A DNA stretch of 58,099 nucleotides from Prosthecobacter sp. (GTDB lineage: Bacteria; Verrucomicrobiota; Verrucomicrobiia; Verrucomicrobiales; Verrucomicrobiaceae). A model generated the notes under the pieces. It saw only the letters and a program-made list of their open reading frames with translations. It made no database searches and was not told the origin of the DNA. The stretch covers positions 1-58,099 of the forward strand of contig NZ_JACSRD010000136.1 of the NCBI RefSeq assembly GCF_014879935.1, read 5' to 3'. Position numbers and translations under genes: made by a program. Below are positions 33,101-42,800 of the stretch, piece after piece. How positions within the stretch are numbered: the first letter of the stretch is position 1; each line of letters begins with the position of its first letter.

Positions 33101-34950
33101 CCGTAGGCCGGGTCGCCAGGGGCTTTCCACCTTGTGCTCCAGATGCTGCTGCCGGGGGCGAAGAGATCCACGTTCAGACGGCCGTAATTCGTGCCGGAAC
33201 CGCCGCTCCAGACCGCCTCGGCATCGCTGCTGTCGGTGGCTCCAACACTCACGATGAAACCGCTGGGCAGGCAGGCGGGGTAGATGGGGATGCGGTCGAG
33301 ATTGAAGCGACTGTTGCCCGCCGCTGCCACATGGACCACGCCGTAGGGTTTGGGCCGCACGGGATTGGAGAAGGTCAGCGCGGCGTTCGTGCCGGCGGTC
33401 TTGGTGTGGTCGCTCAAAGTAATGCTGCTGCCGCTCACGATGGTGACCAGCGTGCCACTCGGGATGCCGGGGCCGGAAAGGGTCATGCCCACCTTGATCT
33501 TCGCCACTTCGGAGCCTCCACCGTTCACCGTCATCGTGTTCACGTCGCTGAGGTAGGTGCTCGTGATGCCTGCTGGCAGCGGATCGGCGGTGCTCAGGGG
33601 ATTGTTGATGGTGTTGAGCATCGCGAGGCTGTAGCCAGTGCCACCCCACGAGTGATTGGCGACTGCCACTTTGCGGCCGGTGTTGTTCAGCGTGCGGATG
33701 TAGTCCATCGCGCCGATGGCGGCAGAGTAGGTGCCAAAGGTGCCGCCACTCACGGCCTTGATGATGCGCAGCGGCAGGATCTTGACGCCCCAACACACGC
33801 CGGAGGCTCCGGTGGCGTTGTTTCCTACCGCGCCGATGATGCCTGCGACGTGAGTGCCGTGACCGACATCGTCCATGACCTCGTTGTTGAGCTCGACGAA
33901 GTTCCAGCCGCGCCAGTCGTCGATCTTGCCGTTACCGTCGTCGTCAATGCCGTTGGTTTCCTTGCCTGATCCCGTTTCACCAGGGTTGTTCCAGATGTTG
34001 GCTGCGAGGTCGGGGTGGGTGTAATCAACTCCCGTGTCCACAACGGCGACGACGGTCTGGTTGGCGATGGTGGTGGTCTTGGGTGAGCGGATCACGGCCC
34101 AGGCTCGCGGTGCCATGATCTTGGGAAGATGCCACTGCTTGCTGGTGTCCGACGCGTCGGTGGTGAACAAAGGATCGTTCGGGGAGGTGTCCGCGCCGCA
34201 GATGAGAAAATCCGGCTCGGCATGGCGGACCACGCCTTTGAGCTTGCTCATGGCGAGCACTGCCCGCTCGACGGAGCGGTCTCCTTCGGCTGGAACGGCC
34301 ACCAGGTACAGACCACGGGTGGTGATGGCGGTGCGAACAGTCACACCGGCGGGCAAGGAGCCTTCGAGCTGTTCGAGGCTGATGCCGTCCTCCACCTGCA
34401 CCATCAAGTGATCGGCCAGCATGGCGTTTTCCCACAGCAACTCGCCACCTTCGGCTTCCATGAGGGCTGAAGCTGACTCGGGTGCCGCTGTGTTCGCTGT
34501 CGCGGAAGCGCTGGCCGCCTGCCGGTCGAGACGATAGACCCGGTCCACCCGAACGAACGGCAGGGGAAGCTCAGGGACCTGAATCACCACGCTACGGCGC
34601 TGGAGCGGAGTGCTCACCGGAAGTTCCAGCGCTTGGGCGAGGTCAGGCTCCCAGGTCTGCGGCTCAAACGCGCGTGTTTCCTGGCGAAGGGGGCTTCGTT
34701 GTCGAAGGAGTGCCTCAAAAGCAAAACGCGAGGGTGGAGTGACTCCCTCGTTTATTGTTGAAGGCTGGGATGTCTCTGGCAGCCCACGCTTTGGCTCCCC
34801 GGGGCTTTGCCAGGAGTTGTCAGGGGACCTATTGTGTGCTGTTGAAAGCTGACTCTGTGGCAGATGCCGAGGGGATTGCCTGCGGGGCCATAACGCGAAC
34901 ATTCCCACCAGAACGATGATGATCGACAGTGCTCGGAGATGGGAATTCAT
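30139..34950 (-). CDS. Subtilase (S8) with 14 RCC1 units, paralogue 1
   Basis: A 1603-residue exported serine protease. Order: membrane/signal segment (about 5-22), prodomain-like region with WENAMLADHLMVQVEDG and GLYLVAVPAEGDRSVE (fervidolysin-type), S8 catalytic domain with Asp (codon near 34037, VVDTGVDYTHPDL), His (near 33851, GHGTHVAG) and Ser (near 33077, NGTSMAAP), all intact. Inside that domain is an extra segment of about 75 residues (33585-33360) with KVGMTLSGPGIPSGTLV. Then 14 RCC1 units (about 32740-30640; typical core VWAWG-N-GQLG), i.e. two seven-bladed propellers. The C-terminal module has GDGIPNLIKYALGL and ends FMRLKIQRK. Start ATG 34950 lies 35 bases after the stop of paralogue 2. 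Confidence 0.9.
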   Translation of the reverse strand: MNSHLRALSIIIVLVGMFALWPRRQSPRHLPQSQLSTAHNRSPDNSWQSPGEPKRGLPETSQPSTINEGVTPPSRFAFEALLRQRSPLRQETRAFEPQTWEPDLAQALELPVSTPLQRRSVVIQVPELPLPFVRVDRVYRLDRQAASASATANTAAPESASALMEAEGGELLWENAMLADHLMVQVEDGISLEQLEGSLPAGVTVRTAITTRGLYLVAVPAEGDRSVERAVLAMSKLKGVVRHAEPDFLICGADTSPNDPLFTTDASDTSKQWHLPKIMAPRAWAVIRSPKTTTIANQTVVAVVDTGVDYTHPDLAANIWNNPGETGSGKETNGIDDDGNGKIDDWRGWNFVELNNEVMDDVGHGTHVAGIIGAVGNNATGASGVCWGVKILPLRIIKAVSGGTFGTYSAAIGAMDYIRTLNNTGRKVAVANHSWGGTGYSLAMLNTINNPLSTADPLPAGITSTYLSDVNTMTVNGGGSEVAKIKVGMTLSGPGIPSGTLVTIVSGSSITLSDHTKTAGTNAALTFSNPVRPKPYGVVHVAAAGNSRFNLDRIPIYPACLPSGFIVSVGATDSSDAEAVWSGGSGTNYGRLNVDLFAPGSSIWSTRWKAPGDPAYGYESRNGTSMAAPQVAGAAALIRMWQPALTELQARQVVIEQVQPVPTLHLKCVSAGRLNVAKVIDRLYQPILVSSGGSSGGTGVSSESLTNSMALVGRMAVVGNPSSSNKSALVVEGGEIYSWGFNSLGELGLGDTRSRSAPVKIPGLSGVVQVVGGMSRACYALDSDGRVWSWGNNSYGELGLGGTDFAAHSTPTQIPGLSDIVWVSAGNTFALAVKADGTVWAWGGNYFGQLGLGDIVDRTSPVQIASLSGVLQVEAGAEHAIALKSDGSVWTWGDQTDGALGNGSSTGFDSTPRVVAGIAGAAFVEAGIRYSAVVTATGSVLNWGYFSEGTPSSSATPVTKAGLSGIFVLSASAYNKLAVDSDGRVWTWGVSDEGGLGLGIDSANVVTPLQVSIPGAPPIIACAVGRDFSLIRTIDGELYAAGTNNDGELGVSRFADKLLPVNLPVLRGAEAVYPATSAGGTYAVMPSGVVRYWGGTGAQSIASTRTVSSLTVINNVRAMFDGASNGAFFVALKRDGSVWSWGYNAQGQLGKGNVTYSSSPSQVAGIQSPVSIAVTPGGFNNDSNMGHVVVAMADGTVKAWGANSRGQVGNGTTSNQASPVTVAGVSGITAVAVGNSHTLALTTTGSVYAWGRNNCGQIGDGTSVNRTSPVLVAAISDVVAIAAVSNQSIALKSDGSVWAWGQNSMTNLGVGLPDGTNQMTPARVQGLPAASEIFAGASAFFAFTQDHKLWNWGVNDIFGRYIAARDPSSVASLTTPAEVVGIYSPVKFAAGRSSASAVTSDGNVWSWGQGSGGAVGDGDAWSPLPVRVTGFGAASTTLSTLGTGETSNSWLLSGFSISELFNKDIVGDSSAPAGDGIPNLIKYALGLNPKQRHDSSSLPAARVDLIGSTAQSAGARGGAGLFSTPTVELQNGKRYMAFTVPRNGGIRQDIDYIVEVSTDLVNWRSGDPHTVTVLDTAETLEVYSAQSLDDVPKQFMRLKIQRK

Positions 34951-34985
34951 GGTCAGTCCTCGTGCTTCAGGGTGGTCTCGCACAG

Positions 34986-37900
34986 CTACTTTCGCTCCAC
35001 TTTCAGCCGCATGAATTGTTTGGGCACGTCATCCAGCGATTGTGCGGAGTAAACTTCCAGCGTTTCGGCAGTGTCGAGCACTGTCACGGTATGTGGATCG
35101 CCGCTGCTCCAGGTCACCAGGTCGTTGGAAACCTCGACGATGTAGTCAACGTCCGTGTGAATGCCATTGCGCGGCACGGTCAAGAGCATGTAGTGCTTGC
35201 CATTCGTGAGTTCAGCGGTTGGCACTGAAAACAGTCCGATGCCGCCCCGGGTCGAAGCGCTCTGCGCCGAGCCTCCGATAACATCGATGCGCGCGGTGGG
35301 CAGGCTGGAGGAGTCGTAACGTAGTTTGGGATTGAGACCGAGGGCATACTTGATCAGATTTGGTATGCCGTCTCCGGACGCATCGGCAGTATCTCCCGAG
35401 ATCGAAGCATTCAGAATCTCGGAGTTTGAGAAATTCTGGAGAAACCAGGAGTCGCCCAAATTCTCCGTGCCCAGAGTGGACAACGTCGTGACTGTCCCGC
35501 CAAATCCAACCACCCCGACAAAATTCGCCGACCAGGATTCACCCAGTCCCATCGTCAGGTCGTCCTTGCCCCAACACCATACGGAGCCGTCAAACTTCTG
35601 AAAAAGAACGCTTCCCGAATTTCGGCTTGCGGCCACATCTCTCACATTTGTTGCACCAAAGACCGGCGCTGGTATCATCATCGAAAAAATATCAGTCGGA
35701 TAACCGGGTTCCCTGCCTAGCGGGTCTATGGTTTCCCCTTCCCACGAATCGCTTCCCCAACTCACCAAGGAATGGTCGCTCAGCAGCGCTACAACCGACT
35801 GCGCTCGACACACGAATTTGATAATCGGCTTCTGGATGGACGCATAGATAATTACCGGGCTAGGAAGACAAAACTGCGTGCTTGGGAGAAGGGAGGCACT
35901 CGAAAAATAAAGCCCCTGCCTTCCCCAGCCGAAAAGCGTTCCATCGGAGCGAAGTGCGTAACTGACACCGGGACAAGCCGCGATTTGAACAATATGGTCG
36001 ATACCTGGGACCTGCGCGGGAATCCGTCGATTCTCAAATGTCCCGTCGCCAAGTTCGCCACTCTCGTTACCGCCCCACGTCCAAACCGTTCCATCGTTTT
36101 TCAGTGCCATACCATGACCCATCGCGGCTGACACTTGAACGACTGAATTCAGCCCGGTAACAGGCCCCGGGATGGTGCGACTGTTGGTGGACCCATCTCC
36201 GAGGTAACCGCCGTAGTTACTCCCCCATGAATAGACCGTTCCATCGGATTTCAAGGCGAGAGTGAAACCCGAATATGGGTACGAAGAATATTCGTAGAAC
36301 GCGAACCCCGACGAAATGCTGACTATACTCTCCAGCCCCTGAATCTCCACTGGCGACTCGCGGGAGGACGTTGTTCCGTCTCCGAGCTCGCCTTCTTCAT
36401 TGTAACCCCAGGCCCAAAGTTTTCCGTTTGCAAGACGGGCGATTGCACTTCCCGGAGAGGGGGAAGCGACCTCGACAATCGGGCTCTCCAGTGCAGGCTC
36501 CGGGTATGTGGTTGGGACTTGGAACGCCGAGGAGTCCGAAGCGGAATTAAGGCGCCCCCACATCATTGTTCGACCGTCTGGATGCCTGGCCCAGCGGACG
36601 AGCCCGGTCGCTCCGAAAGCTTCGACACCTCGGAGGCTTTGCATTTCGACCGGAAAGATCCGATTCGACGATATCCCGTTACCCAAACTTGAGAGTCCTA
36701 GATTCTTACCGCATGCAAAGAGCTGTCCATCCGTGTCCAAAATCACCGATTGATCTCCGTTTGTGGTGCAAGCCAAGACGCTCGATCCTTTTGGAAGGAC
36801 GCACTCAACGGCTGGCATCGCGGGCGTCACAGTTCCGAATACCGATCCAATTCCTAGTTGTCCGTAACTACCGTCCCCCCAAGCGAAGAGCCTGCCCTCG
36901 AAATCGACTGCTAGTCCCAACCCCCAAAGCCCATTGCAACTAATGACCCGGATACCTTCGAGGCCGGTTTTTACGACCGGGACTGCGGACGTAGTGAAGT
37001 CCGGAGCCTTGCCCGTTTGCCAGACGGTGCCGTCGTTTCTTAGATAAACGGTGGCGACATCTGTCGTGTCAACAAACGCCACATTTGTGATTCCAGGAAC
37101 GAGAATTGGGGATGTGATAATACCGGAGAGCAACCCATCGCCGAGTTTATTTGTATATGGATCGTACCCCCTATCACCCCATGCGTACACTTGCCCAGCC
37201 GCAGTGAGAGCCACGCTATGATAAGCCCCAGCGTCAGCCTGGACAACGTTCGACAGGCCTGGCAATTCGGTTGGTACATTTCGGTCGATTTTAGTGCCGT
37301 CGCCCAATTGACCATACGAATTGCCGCCCCACGCGAAGAGCTTGCCATCTGCACGCACCGCCAGAACGTGAGAATCGCCTCCGGAAATCCATGCGATGTT
37401 GCTCAAGCCGGGCACTTGCTGCGGAATCGTCACCGACGAAGGTGAGGTAGAACCGACACCGAGCTTTCCGTCGGAATTACTTCCCCATGCCCAAACGGTT
37501 CCGTCATCCTTGAGTGCATGGCTGGTGCTTCCTCCCACGCTAACCATGACGACCCCGGAAAGTCCGAACACCTTCACCGGGGCCGCAGAGCTGTCAGTCG
37601 TCCCATTTCCCAACTGCCCCGATTCATTGGCACCCCATGCCCAAACCTGGCCCCCACTCACGAATAGAATATGCTCGCTGCTTCTCCCCGCCGCTAACCT
37701 TCCCGTGACCCCTATTGCCGCTTGTAGTGCCTCAGATGCCTCACCGCCCCCGCCGGTCGAGCCCCCGCTACCGACAAGAACGGGCTGGTAAAGACGGTCG
37801 ATGACCTTGGCGACGTTGAGGCGGCCACCACTGACAGACTTGCCGTTGAGCGCCGCGACCTGGTCCACCTGCTCGATGACGACCTGGCGTGCCTGCAACT

Positions 37901-39812
37901 CGGTCAGCGCCGGTTGCCACATGCGGATGAGGGCTGCGACACCGGCGACTTGCGGCGCGGCCATGCTGGTGCCGTTGCGGCTTTCGTAGCCGTAGGACGG
38001 GTCGCCGGGGGCTTTCCATTTCGTGCTCCAGATGCTGCTACCAGGGGCGAAGAGGTCCACGTTCAGACGGCCGTAGTTCGTGCCAGCGCCGCCGCTCCAG
38101 ATCGCCTCCCCGTCGCTGCTGTCGGTGGCACCCACGCTCACGATGAAGCCGCTGGGCAGGCACGCGGGATAGATGGGGATGCGATCAAGGTTGAATCGGC
38201 TGTTGCCTGCGGCGGCCACGTGCACGACGCCGTAGGGCTTAGGGCGAATGGGATTGCTGAAGGTGAGCGCGGCATTGGTGCCGGACGCGGTGGTGTAATC
38301 ACTCAGCGTGATGGTGCTGCCGTCCACGATGGTCACCAGCGTGCCTGAGGGGATGCCCGTGCCTGAGATGGTCATGCCGACCTTGATCTTTGCCAACTCG
38401 GTGCCACCACCCGCAGGTGTGAGCGTGTTCACGTCCTTGACGAAGGTGCTGGTGAGGCCTGCGGGTAGCGGGTCGGCGGTGCTCAGCGGGTTGTTGATCG
38501 TGTTGAGCATCGCGAGGCTGTAGCCGCTGCCTCCCCAGGAGTGATTGGCCACGGCGACCTTGCGGGACGAGCTGTTGAGTGTGCGGATGTAGTCCATGGC
38601 ACCAATGGCGGCGGAGTAGGTGCCAAAGGTTCCTCCCGACACTGCCTTTATGATGCGCAGCGGCAGGATCTTGACGCCCCAGCATACACCGGTTGCTCCA
38701 GTGGCATTGTTTCCCACTGCGCCGACGATGCCCGCCACATGCGTGCCGTGGCCCACGTCATCAATGACGTCATTGGTGAACTCCACGAAGTTCCAGCCGC
38801 GCCAGTCGTCGATCTTGCCGTTACCGTCGTCGTCGATGCCGTTGATTTCTTTCCCGTCTCCGCTTTCACCAGGATTGCTCCAGATATTCGCGGCGAGATC
38901 GGGATGCGTGTAGTCCACCCCAGTGTCCACGACGGCGACGACAGTCTGGTTGGCGATGGTGGTGGTCTTGGGTGACTTGATCACGTCCCAGGCACGCGGG
39001 GCCATGATTTTCGGCAGGTGCCACTGCTTGGTGGTGTCTGCGGTGTCGATGGTGAAGAGGGGATCATTTGGCGTGGCGTCCGCTCTGCAGATGAGAAAAT
39101 CAGGCTCTGCATAGCGCACGACGTTTTTGAGCTTGTTCAGGGCCAGCACGGCTCTTTCCACGGAGCGGTCTCCCTCGGCGGGGACGCTCACGAGGTAAAG
39201 CCCACGGCTGGTGATGGCGTCACGCACACGCAGGCCGGCGGGCAGCGCGGCCTGGAGCCGCTCGCGGCTGATGTCGTCCTCGACCTGCACCATGAGGTGG
39301 TCGGCGAGCATGGCGTTTTCCCACAGCAACTCACCGCCACCCGCGTCGAGCACGGCGGCTCCTGTGTCCGGCGAGGCGACTGCGGCGGTTTTGCCGGCCT
39401 GGCGATCCATGCGGTAGATGCGATCCACGCGAACGAGAGCATTCCGGAGCTCCGGGACGGGAAAAACGGCACTCCGGCGCTGCAGCGGGGTGCGCGATGG
39501 CAGCTCCAGGGCAGTGATGAGGTCCGTTTCCCAGGTTTGGGCCTCAAACTGGCGTTTTTCGCTGCGCAGGGGCTTTCTTCCGAGCATCAGGGCTTCGAAG
39601 GCAAATCGGGAAGGAGTGGCCGAGGTCGTGTTTGCGGCCAATGGAGCCGCTACGAGCGGTTTGGGGGGAGAAATCGGCAAAACCGGCTTTTGCGAGCGAG
39701 CGGCTGCTACGGGCTTGAGTGAGCGATCAGGCTCCGAAGGCTGCCAGAACTCCTGAAAAGCCATACCTCCGCCGAGGACTAGGATGAGGAGGGCTGTGTG
39801 GCGTGTTTTCAT
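34986..39812 (-). CDS. Subtilase (S8) with 14 RCC1 units, paralogue 2
   Basis: A 1608-residue paralogue with the same layout: signal segment (MKTRHTALLILVLGGGMAF), prodomain, S8 domain with Asp (near 38926), His (near 38740) and Ser (near 37966), inserted GIPSGT segment (about 38465-38250), 14 RCC1 units (about 37650-35490) and the shared C-terminal module ending FMRLKVERK. The S8 and C-terminal parts are close to paralogue 1 even at DNA level, including a 65-base identical stretch (35023-35087 versus 30176-30240). The RCC1 part is clearly more AT-rich (a 60-base sample at 36241 has 27 G+C, one at 38521 in the S8 part has 39). That points to a mosaic origin. Several RCC1 units (5, 7, 8, 12) are degenerate. 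Confidence 0.9.
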   Translation of the reverse strand: MKTRHTALLILVLGGGMAFQEFWQPSEPDRSLKPVAAARSQKPVLPISPPKPLVAAPLAANTTSATPSRFAFEALMLGRKPLRSEKRQFEAQTWETDLITALELPSRTPLQRRSAVFPVPELRNALVRVDRIYRMDRQAGKTAAVASPDTGAAVLDAGGGELLWENAMLADHLMVQVEDDISRERLQAALPAGLRVRDAITSRGLYLVSVPAEGDRSVERAVLALNKLKNVVRYAEPDFLICRADATPNDPLFTIDTADTTKQWHLPKIMAPRAWDVIKSPKTTTIANQTVVAVVDTGVDYTHPDLAANIWSNPGESGDGKEINGIDDDGNGKIDDWRGWNFVEFTNDVIDDVGHGTHVAGIVGAVGNNATGATGVCWGVKILPLRIIKAVSGGTFGTYSAAIGAMDYIRTLNSSSRKVAVANHSWGGSGYSLAMLNTINNPLSTADPLPAGLTSTFVKDVNTLTPAGGGTELAKIKVGMTISGTGIPSGTLVTIVDGSTITLSDYTTASGTNAALTFSNPIRPKPYGVVHVAAAGNSRFNLDRIPIYPACLPSGFIVSVGATDSSDGEAIWSGGAGTNYGRLNVDLFAPGSSIWSTKWKAPGDPSYGYESRNGTSMAAPQVAGVAALIRMWQPALTELQARQVVIEQVDQVAALNGKSVSGGRLNVAKVIDRLYQPVLVGSGGSTGGGGEASEALQAAIGVTGRLAAGRSSEHILFVSGGQVWAWGANESGQLGNGTTDSSAAPVKVFGLSGVVMVSVGGSTSHALKDDGTVWAWGSNSDGKLGVGSTSPSSVTIPQQVPGLSNIAWISGGDSHVLAVRADGKLFAWGGNSYGQLGDGTKIDRNVPTELPGLSNVVQADAGAYHSVALTAAGQVYAWGDRGYDPYTNKLGDGLLSGIITSPILVPGITNVAFVDTTDVATVYLRNDGTVWQTGKAPDFTTSAVPVVKTGLEGIRVISCNGLWGLGLAVDFEGRLFAWGDGSYGQLGIGSVFGTVTPAMPAVECVLPKGSSVLACTTNGDQSVILDTDGQLFACGKNLGLSSLGNGISSNRIFPVEMQSLRGVEAFGATGLVRWARHPDGRTMMWGRLNSASDSSAFQVPTTYPEPALESPIVEVASPSPGSAIARLANGKLWAWGYNEEGELGDGTTSSRESPVEIQGLESIVSISSGFAFYEYSSYPYSGFTLALKSDGTVYSWGSNYGGYLGDGSTNSRTIPGPVTGLNSVVQVSAAMGHGMALKNDGTVWTWGGNESGELGDGTFENRRIPAQVPGIDHIVQIAACPGVSYALRSDGTLFGWGRQGLYFSSASLLPSTQFCLPSPVIIYASIQKPIIKFVCRAQSVVALLSDHSLVSWGSDSWEGETIDPLGREPGYPTDIFSMMIPAPVFGATNVRDVAASRNSGSVLFQKFDGSVWCWGKDDLTMGLGESWSANFVGVVGFGGTVTTLSTLGTENLGDSWFLQNFSNSEILNASISGDTADASGDGIPNLIKYALGLNPKLRYDSSSLPTARIDVIGGSAQSASTRGGIGLFSVPTAELTNGKHYMLLTVPRNGIHTDVDYIVEVSNDLVTWSSGDPHTVTVLDTAETLEVYSAQSLDDVPKQFMRLKVERK

Positions 39813-39846
39813 GCTTTCTCATCGTTTCCCGTTCGCGGTTTAAACG

Positions 39847-42800
39847 TTACCTGCGCTGCACTTTGAGCCGCATGAACTGGCGCGGCGCGATTTCGAGCGG
39901 CTGGGCGGAGGAGACTTCGAGTGTGTCGGCGGTGTCGAGCAGGGTGACGGTGTGGGGATCGCCGCTCTGCCAGGTGGCGAGGTCGGTGGAGACCTGCACG
40001 ATGTAGTCGAGGTCCTGGCGGATGCCGCCGAGGCGGTTGACGCTGAGCACGAGGTAGCGCTTGCCGTCGATGAGCTCGACGGTGGGCACGGAGAAGAGGC
40101 TGGTGCTCTGCGCGGCATTGCCGATGAGCTCAATGCGCTGCGTCGGCAGGCTGGAGGAGCCGTAGCGCTGCTTCGGATCGAGGCCAAGGGCGTATTTGAG
40201 CAGGTTCGGGATGCCATCGCCAGCCGGCGTGGCGAGGTCACCGACGATGCTGTCATTGAGCAGCTCGGAAAAGGTGAAGTGCTGGAGCTGCCAGGAGTCG
40301 CTCGTGTTGCCAGTGCCGAGCGTGGAAAGTGTGGTGGAGGTGCCGCCGAGTCCGATGACGGGCAGCGGTACATTCGACCACGAGTAGCCATCGCCGAGTG
40401 CGCCAACACCGGTGGAGTCCGTGCCCCACACCCACAGGCCGCCGTCGCCACGCAGCGCATGTACGCAGCCGCGTGTGTATTCGACGCGGGAGACATTTGA
40501 GATCCCGAGCACGGGCTTCGGGAAGTCGCCCGCATCATCCACCGGCGCGAAACCGTCCGCCAGCACCCACACACGGCCGTCATTGCCGACGAAGAACGCC
40601 CCCGCTGCGGCGATGCGTGTGACAGGCGGCATTCCGATGATCTGCGTGGGCGTGAGGGGGTAGTCGGTGCCGCTCCAGGCCCACACGGTGCCATCGTTCT
40701 TCAAAGCGAACACGCCCTGCACGGTGGCGGTGATCTGGGTGACACTGGCAAGGCCCGGGATGAGCAGTGGGGTGCTGCTGCTGACGATTTCTTGATTGCC
40801 GAGCTGGCCCTCTTCATTAAATCCCCAGCCAAACACCGCGCCGTCACTTTGCCGGATGGCGAAGCTGAAGGATCGCTGCGGATCATTCGCGTCCGGCGTG
40901 CAGGCGAAGACTTTGTGGATGCCGGTGAGGCCGCTGACGGGGACTGATGTGCTGCTGTCCGTGGTGCTGCCGTTGCCGAGCTGGCCGGACTCGTTTTCGC
41001 CCCATGCACGCACGGTGCCGTCCGCGAGCGCGACGAGGAAGAAGGCATTGCTGCCACCGGCTGCGGAAACATCGACGGCCGTGGTGATGCCGGGCACGGT
41101 CGCGGGTGTCGAGCCCCAGGTCCACACAGCGCCGCCGGTCTCCAGGCCGATGCGTTTGTTCGTGGAGGTGTCGATTTTGATGAAGTCGGGATATGTGTAA
41201 AGCCGCCGCGGTGTCTGGCCGTACAGCTCCGGCTGGTTGGCACCTGCGGCCTGATTTTGCACCGTGCCCCATGCGAAGAGCTGGTTGCTGGCGTTCGTCG
41301 CAAAGCCGGAGTAGTCGCCGGTGAAGAGGCTCGTGTAGGAACCGGGAGGCGCGATCTGTGTGGGGAGAGCGCGCACACGGCCCTGTCCCTGGCCGAGCGT
41401 ACCGTATTGATTGTCACCCCAGGTGTAAACGATGGCGTTTTCCGTGATGACGGCCACGGTGCCGCCTGCGAGGCCGCCGCTGGAGCAAAACAAGGCCGCG
41501 CCAGCCTCCGCTGGCAGATTCACGAGTGCGGGGGTGTCCGCAGTGACGAGTGTTTCGATGCCGGAGCCGAGCTGGCCGGTGTAGCCACGCCCCCAGGTGA
41601 AAACACGGCCGTCCGTGCTCACTGCGACGGCATTCCATGTGCTGGCGGAGATGACAGCGATGTCTGTGAGCGAGGCGAGCAGCACCGGCGTGGCCGTTTG
41701 GGTCATGCCGCTGGGCTTGCCCCAATAATAGACGCTCCCACCCTCGGTAACGGCATACGAGTCTGCTCCACCTGCGGCGATGTAGCGAATGTCCGCAGGC
41801 AGACCAGTCACCTGCACGGGCGTGTTGATGAAGCCCGAGGTGCTGCCGTTGCCGAGGCGTCCGTTCTCAGCATTTCCCCAGGCCCAGACGGTGCCGTCGG
41901 CTTTCAGCGCGAGCTGATGCTGGTCTCCATCCACGGCCATAAGCACCTGACTGAGGCCAGTGACCTTCTCCGGCGGAAAGATGTCATCATAAAGGGTCCA
42001 CACATCACCATCCGCATCCACGGCGTAGGCACCGCAGATCCACACGATGTCGGTGAGGCCTGGAATCTGCACCGGTGTGTCGATGGCCGTGAACTCCGAA
42101 TCCTCCCCCCAAAACCACACGGAGCCGTCGCTGCGCAACGCATAGGAGCGAGTACTGCGTGCGGCGACCATGCGTGCGTCTGTGATGTCCGCCACCTGCA
42201 CGGGACGGTAGGAGGCGTTTTCCCTCAGCCAACCGGTCCCGGAGAGGTATGTGCCCGCAAGTTGGCCTCCGAGCGAGGAGCCCCAAGCCCAAACCTGTCC
42301 CTGATGAATGGCGAGCACGTGCACGCCATAGTCACTGCGAGAAACGGCGAGGCTTCCGGTGAGACTCATGGCGGAGGAGAGAGCGTTGGTGCTGTCGAAG
42401 CCGCTGCTGCCAGTGCTCCCACCGCTGGCGACGAGCACGGGTTGGTAAAGGCGGTCGATCATGCGGGCGATGTTGAGCCTTCCGCCGCTGACACATTTCG
42501 ATTTTAGCGAAGCCACCTGATCCACCTGCTCGATGAGCACCTGCCGGGCCTGCAATTCGGTCAAAGTGGGCTGCCACATGCGGATGAGCGCCACAGCGCC
42601 GGAAGCCAGCGGTGCAGCCATGCTGGTGCCATTGCGGCTTTCAAAGCCGTAGGCGGGATCGGTCGGCGTTTTCCATTTCGTGCTCCAGATGTTGCTGCCA
42701 GGTGCGTAGAGATCGAGGTTGAGCGCGCCGTAATTGCTCCCAAGACCACCGGACCAGACCGCGGAGGCATCCGCCGTGTCTGACGCACCCACGCTGACGA

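Noticed and set aside
30640..42300. Possible CRISPR or satellite array because of many near repeats
   Set aside because: Repeats are protein-coding RCC1 units with diverged DNA and no constant-length spacers.
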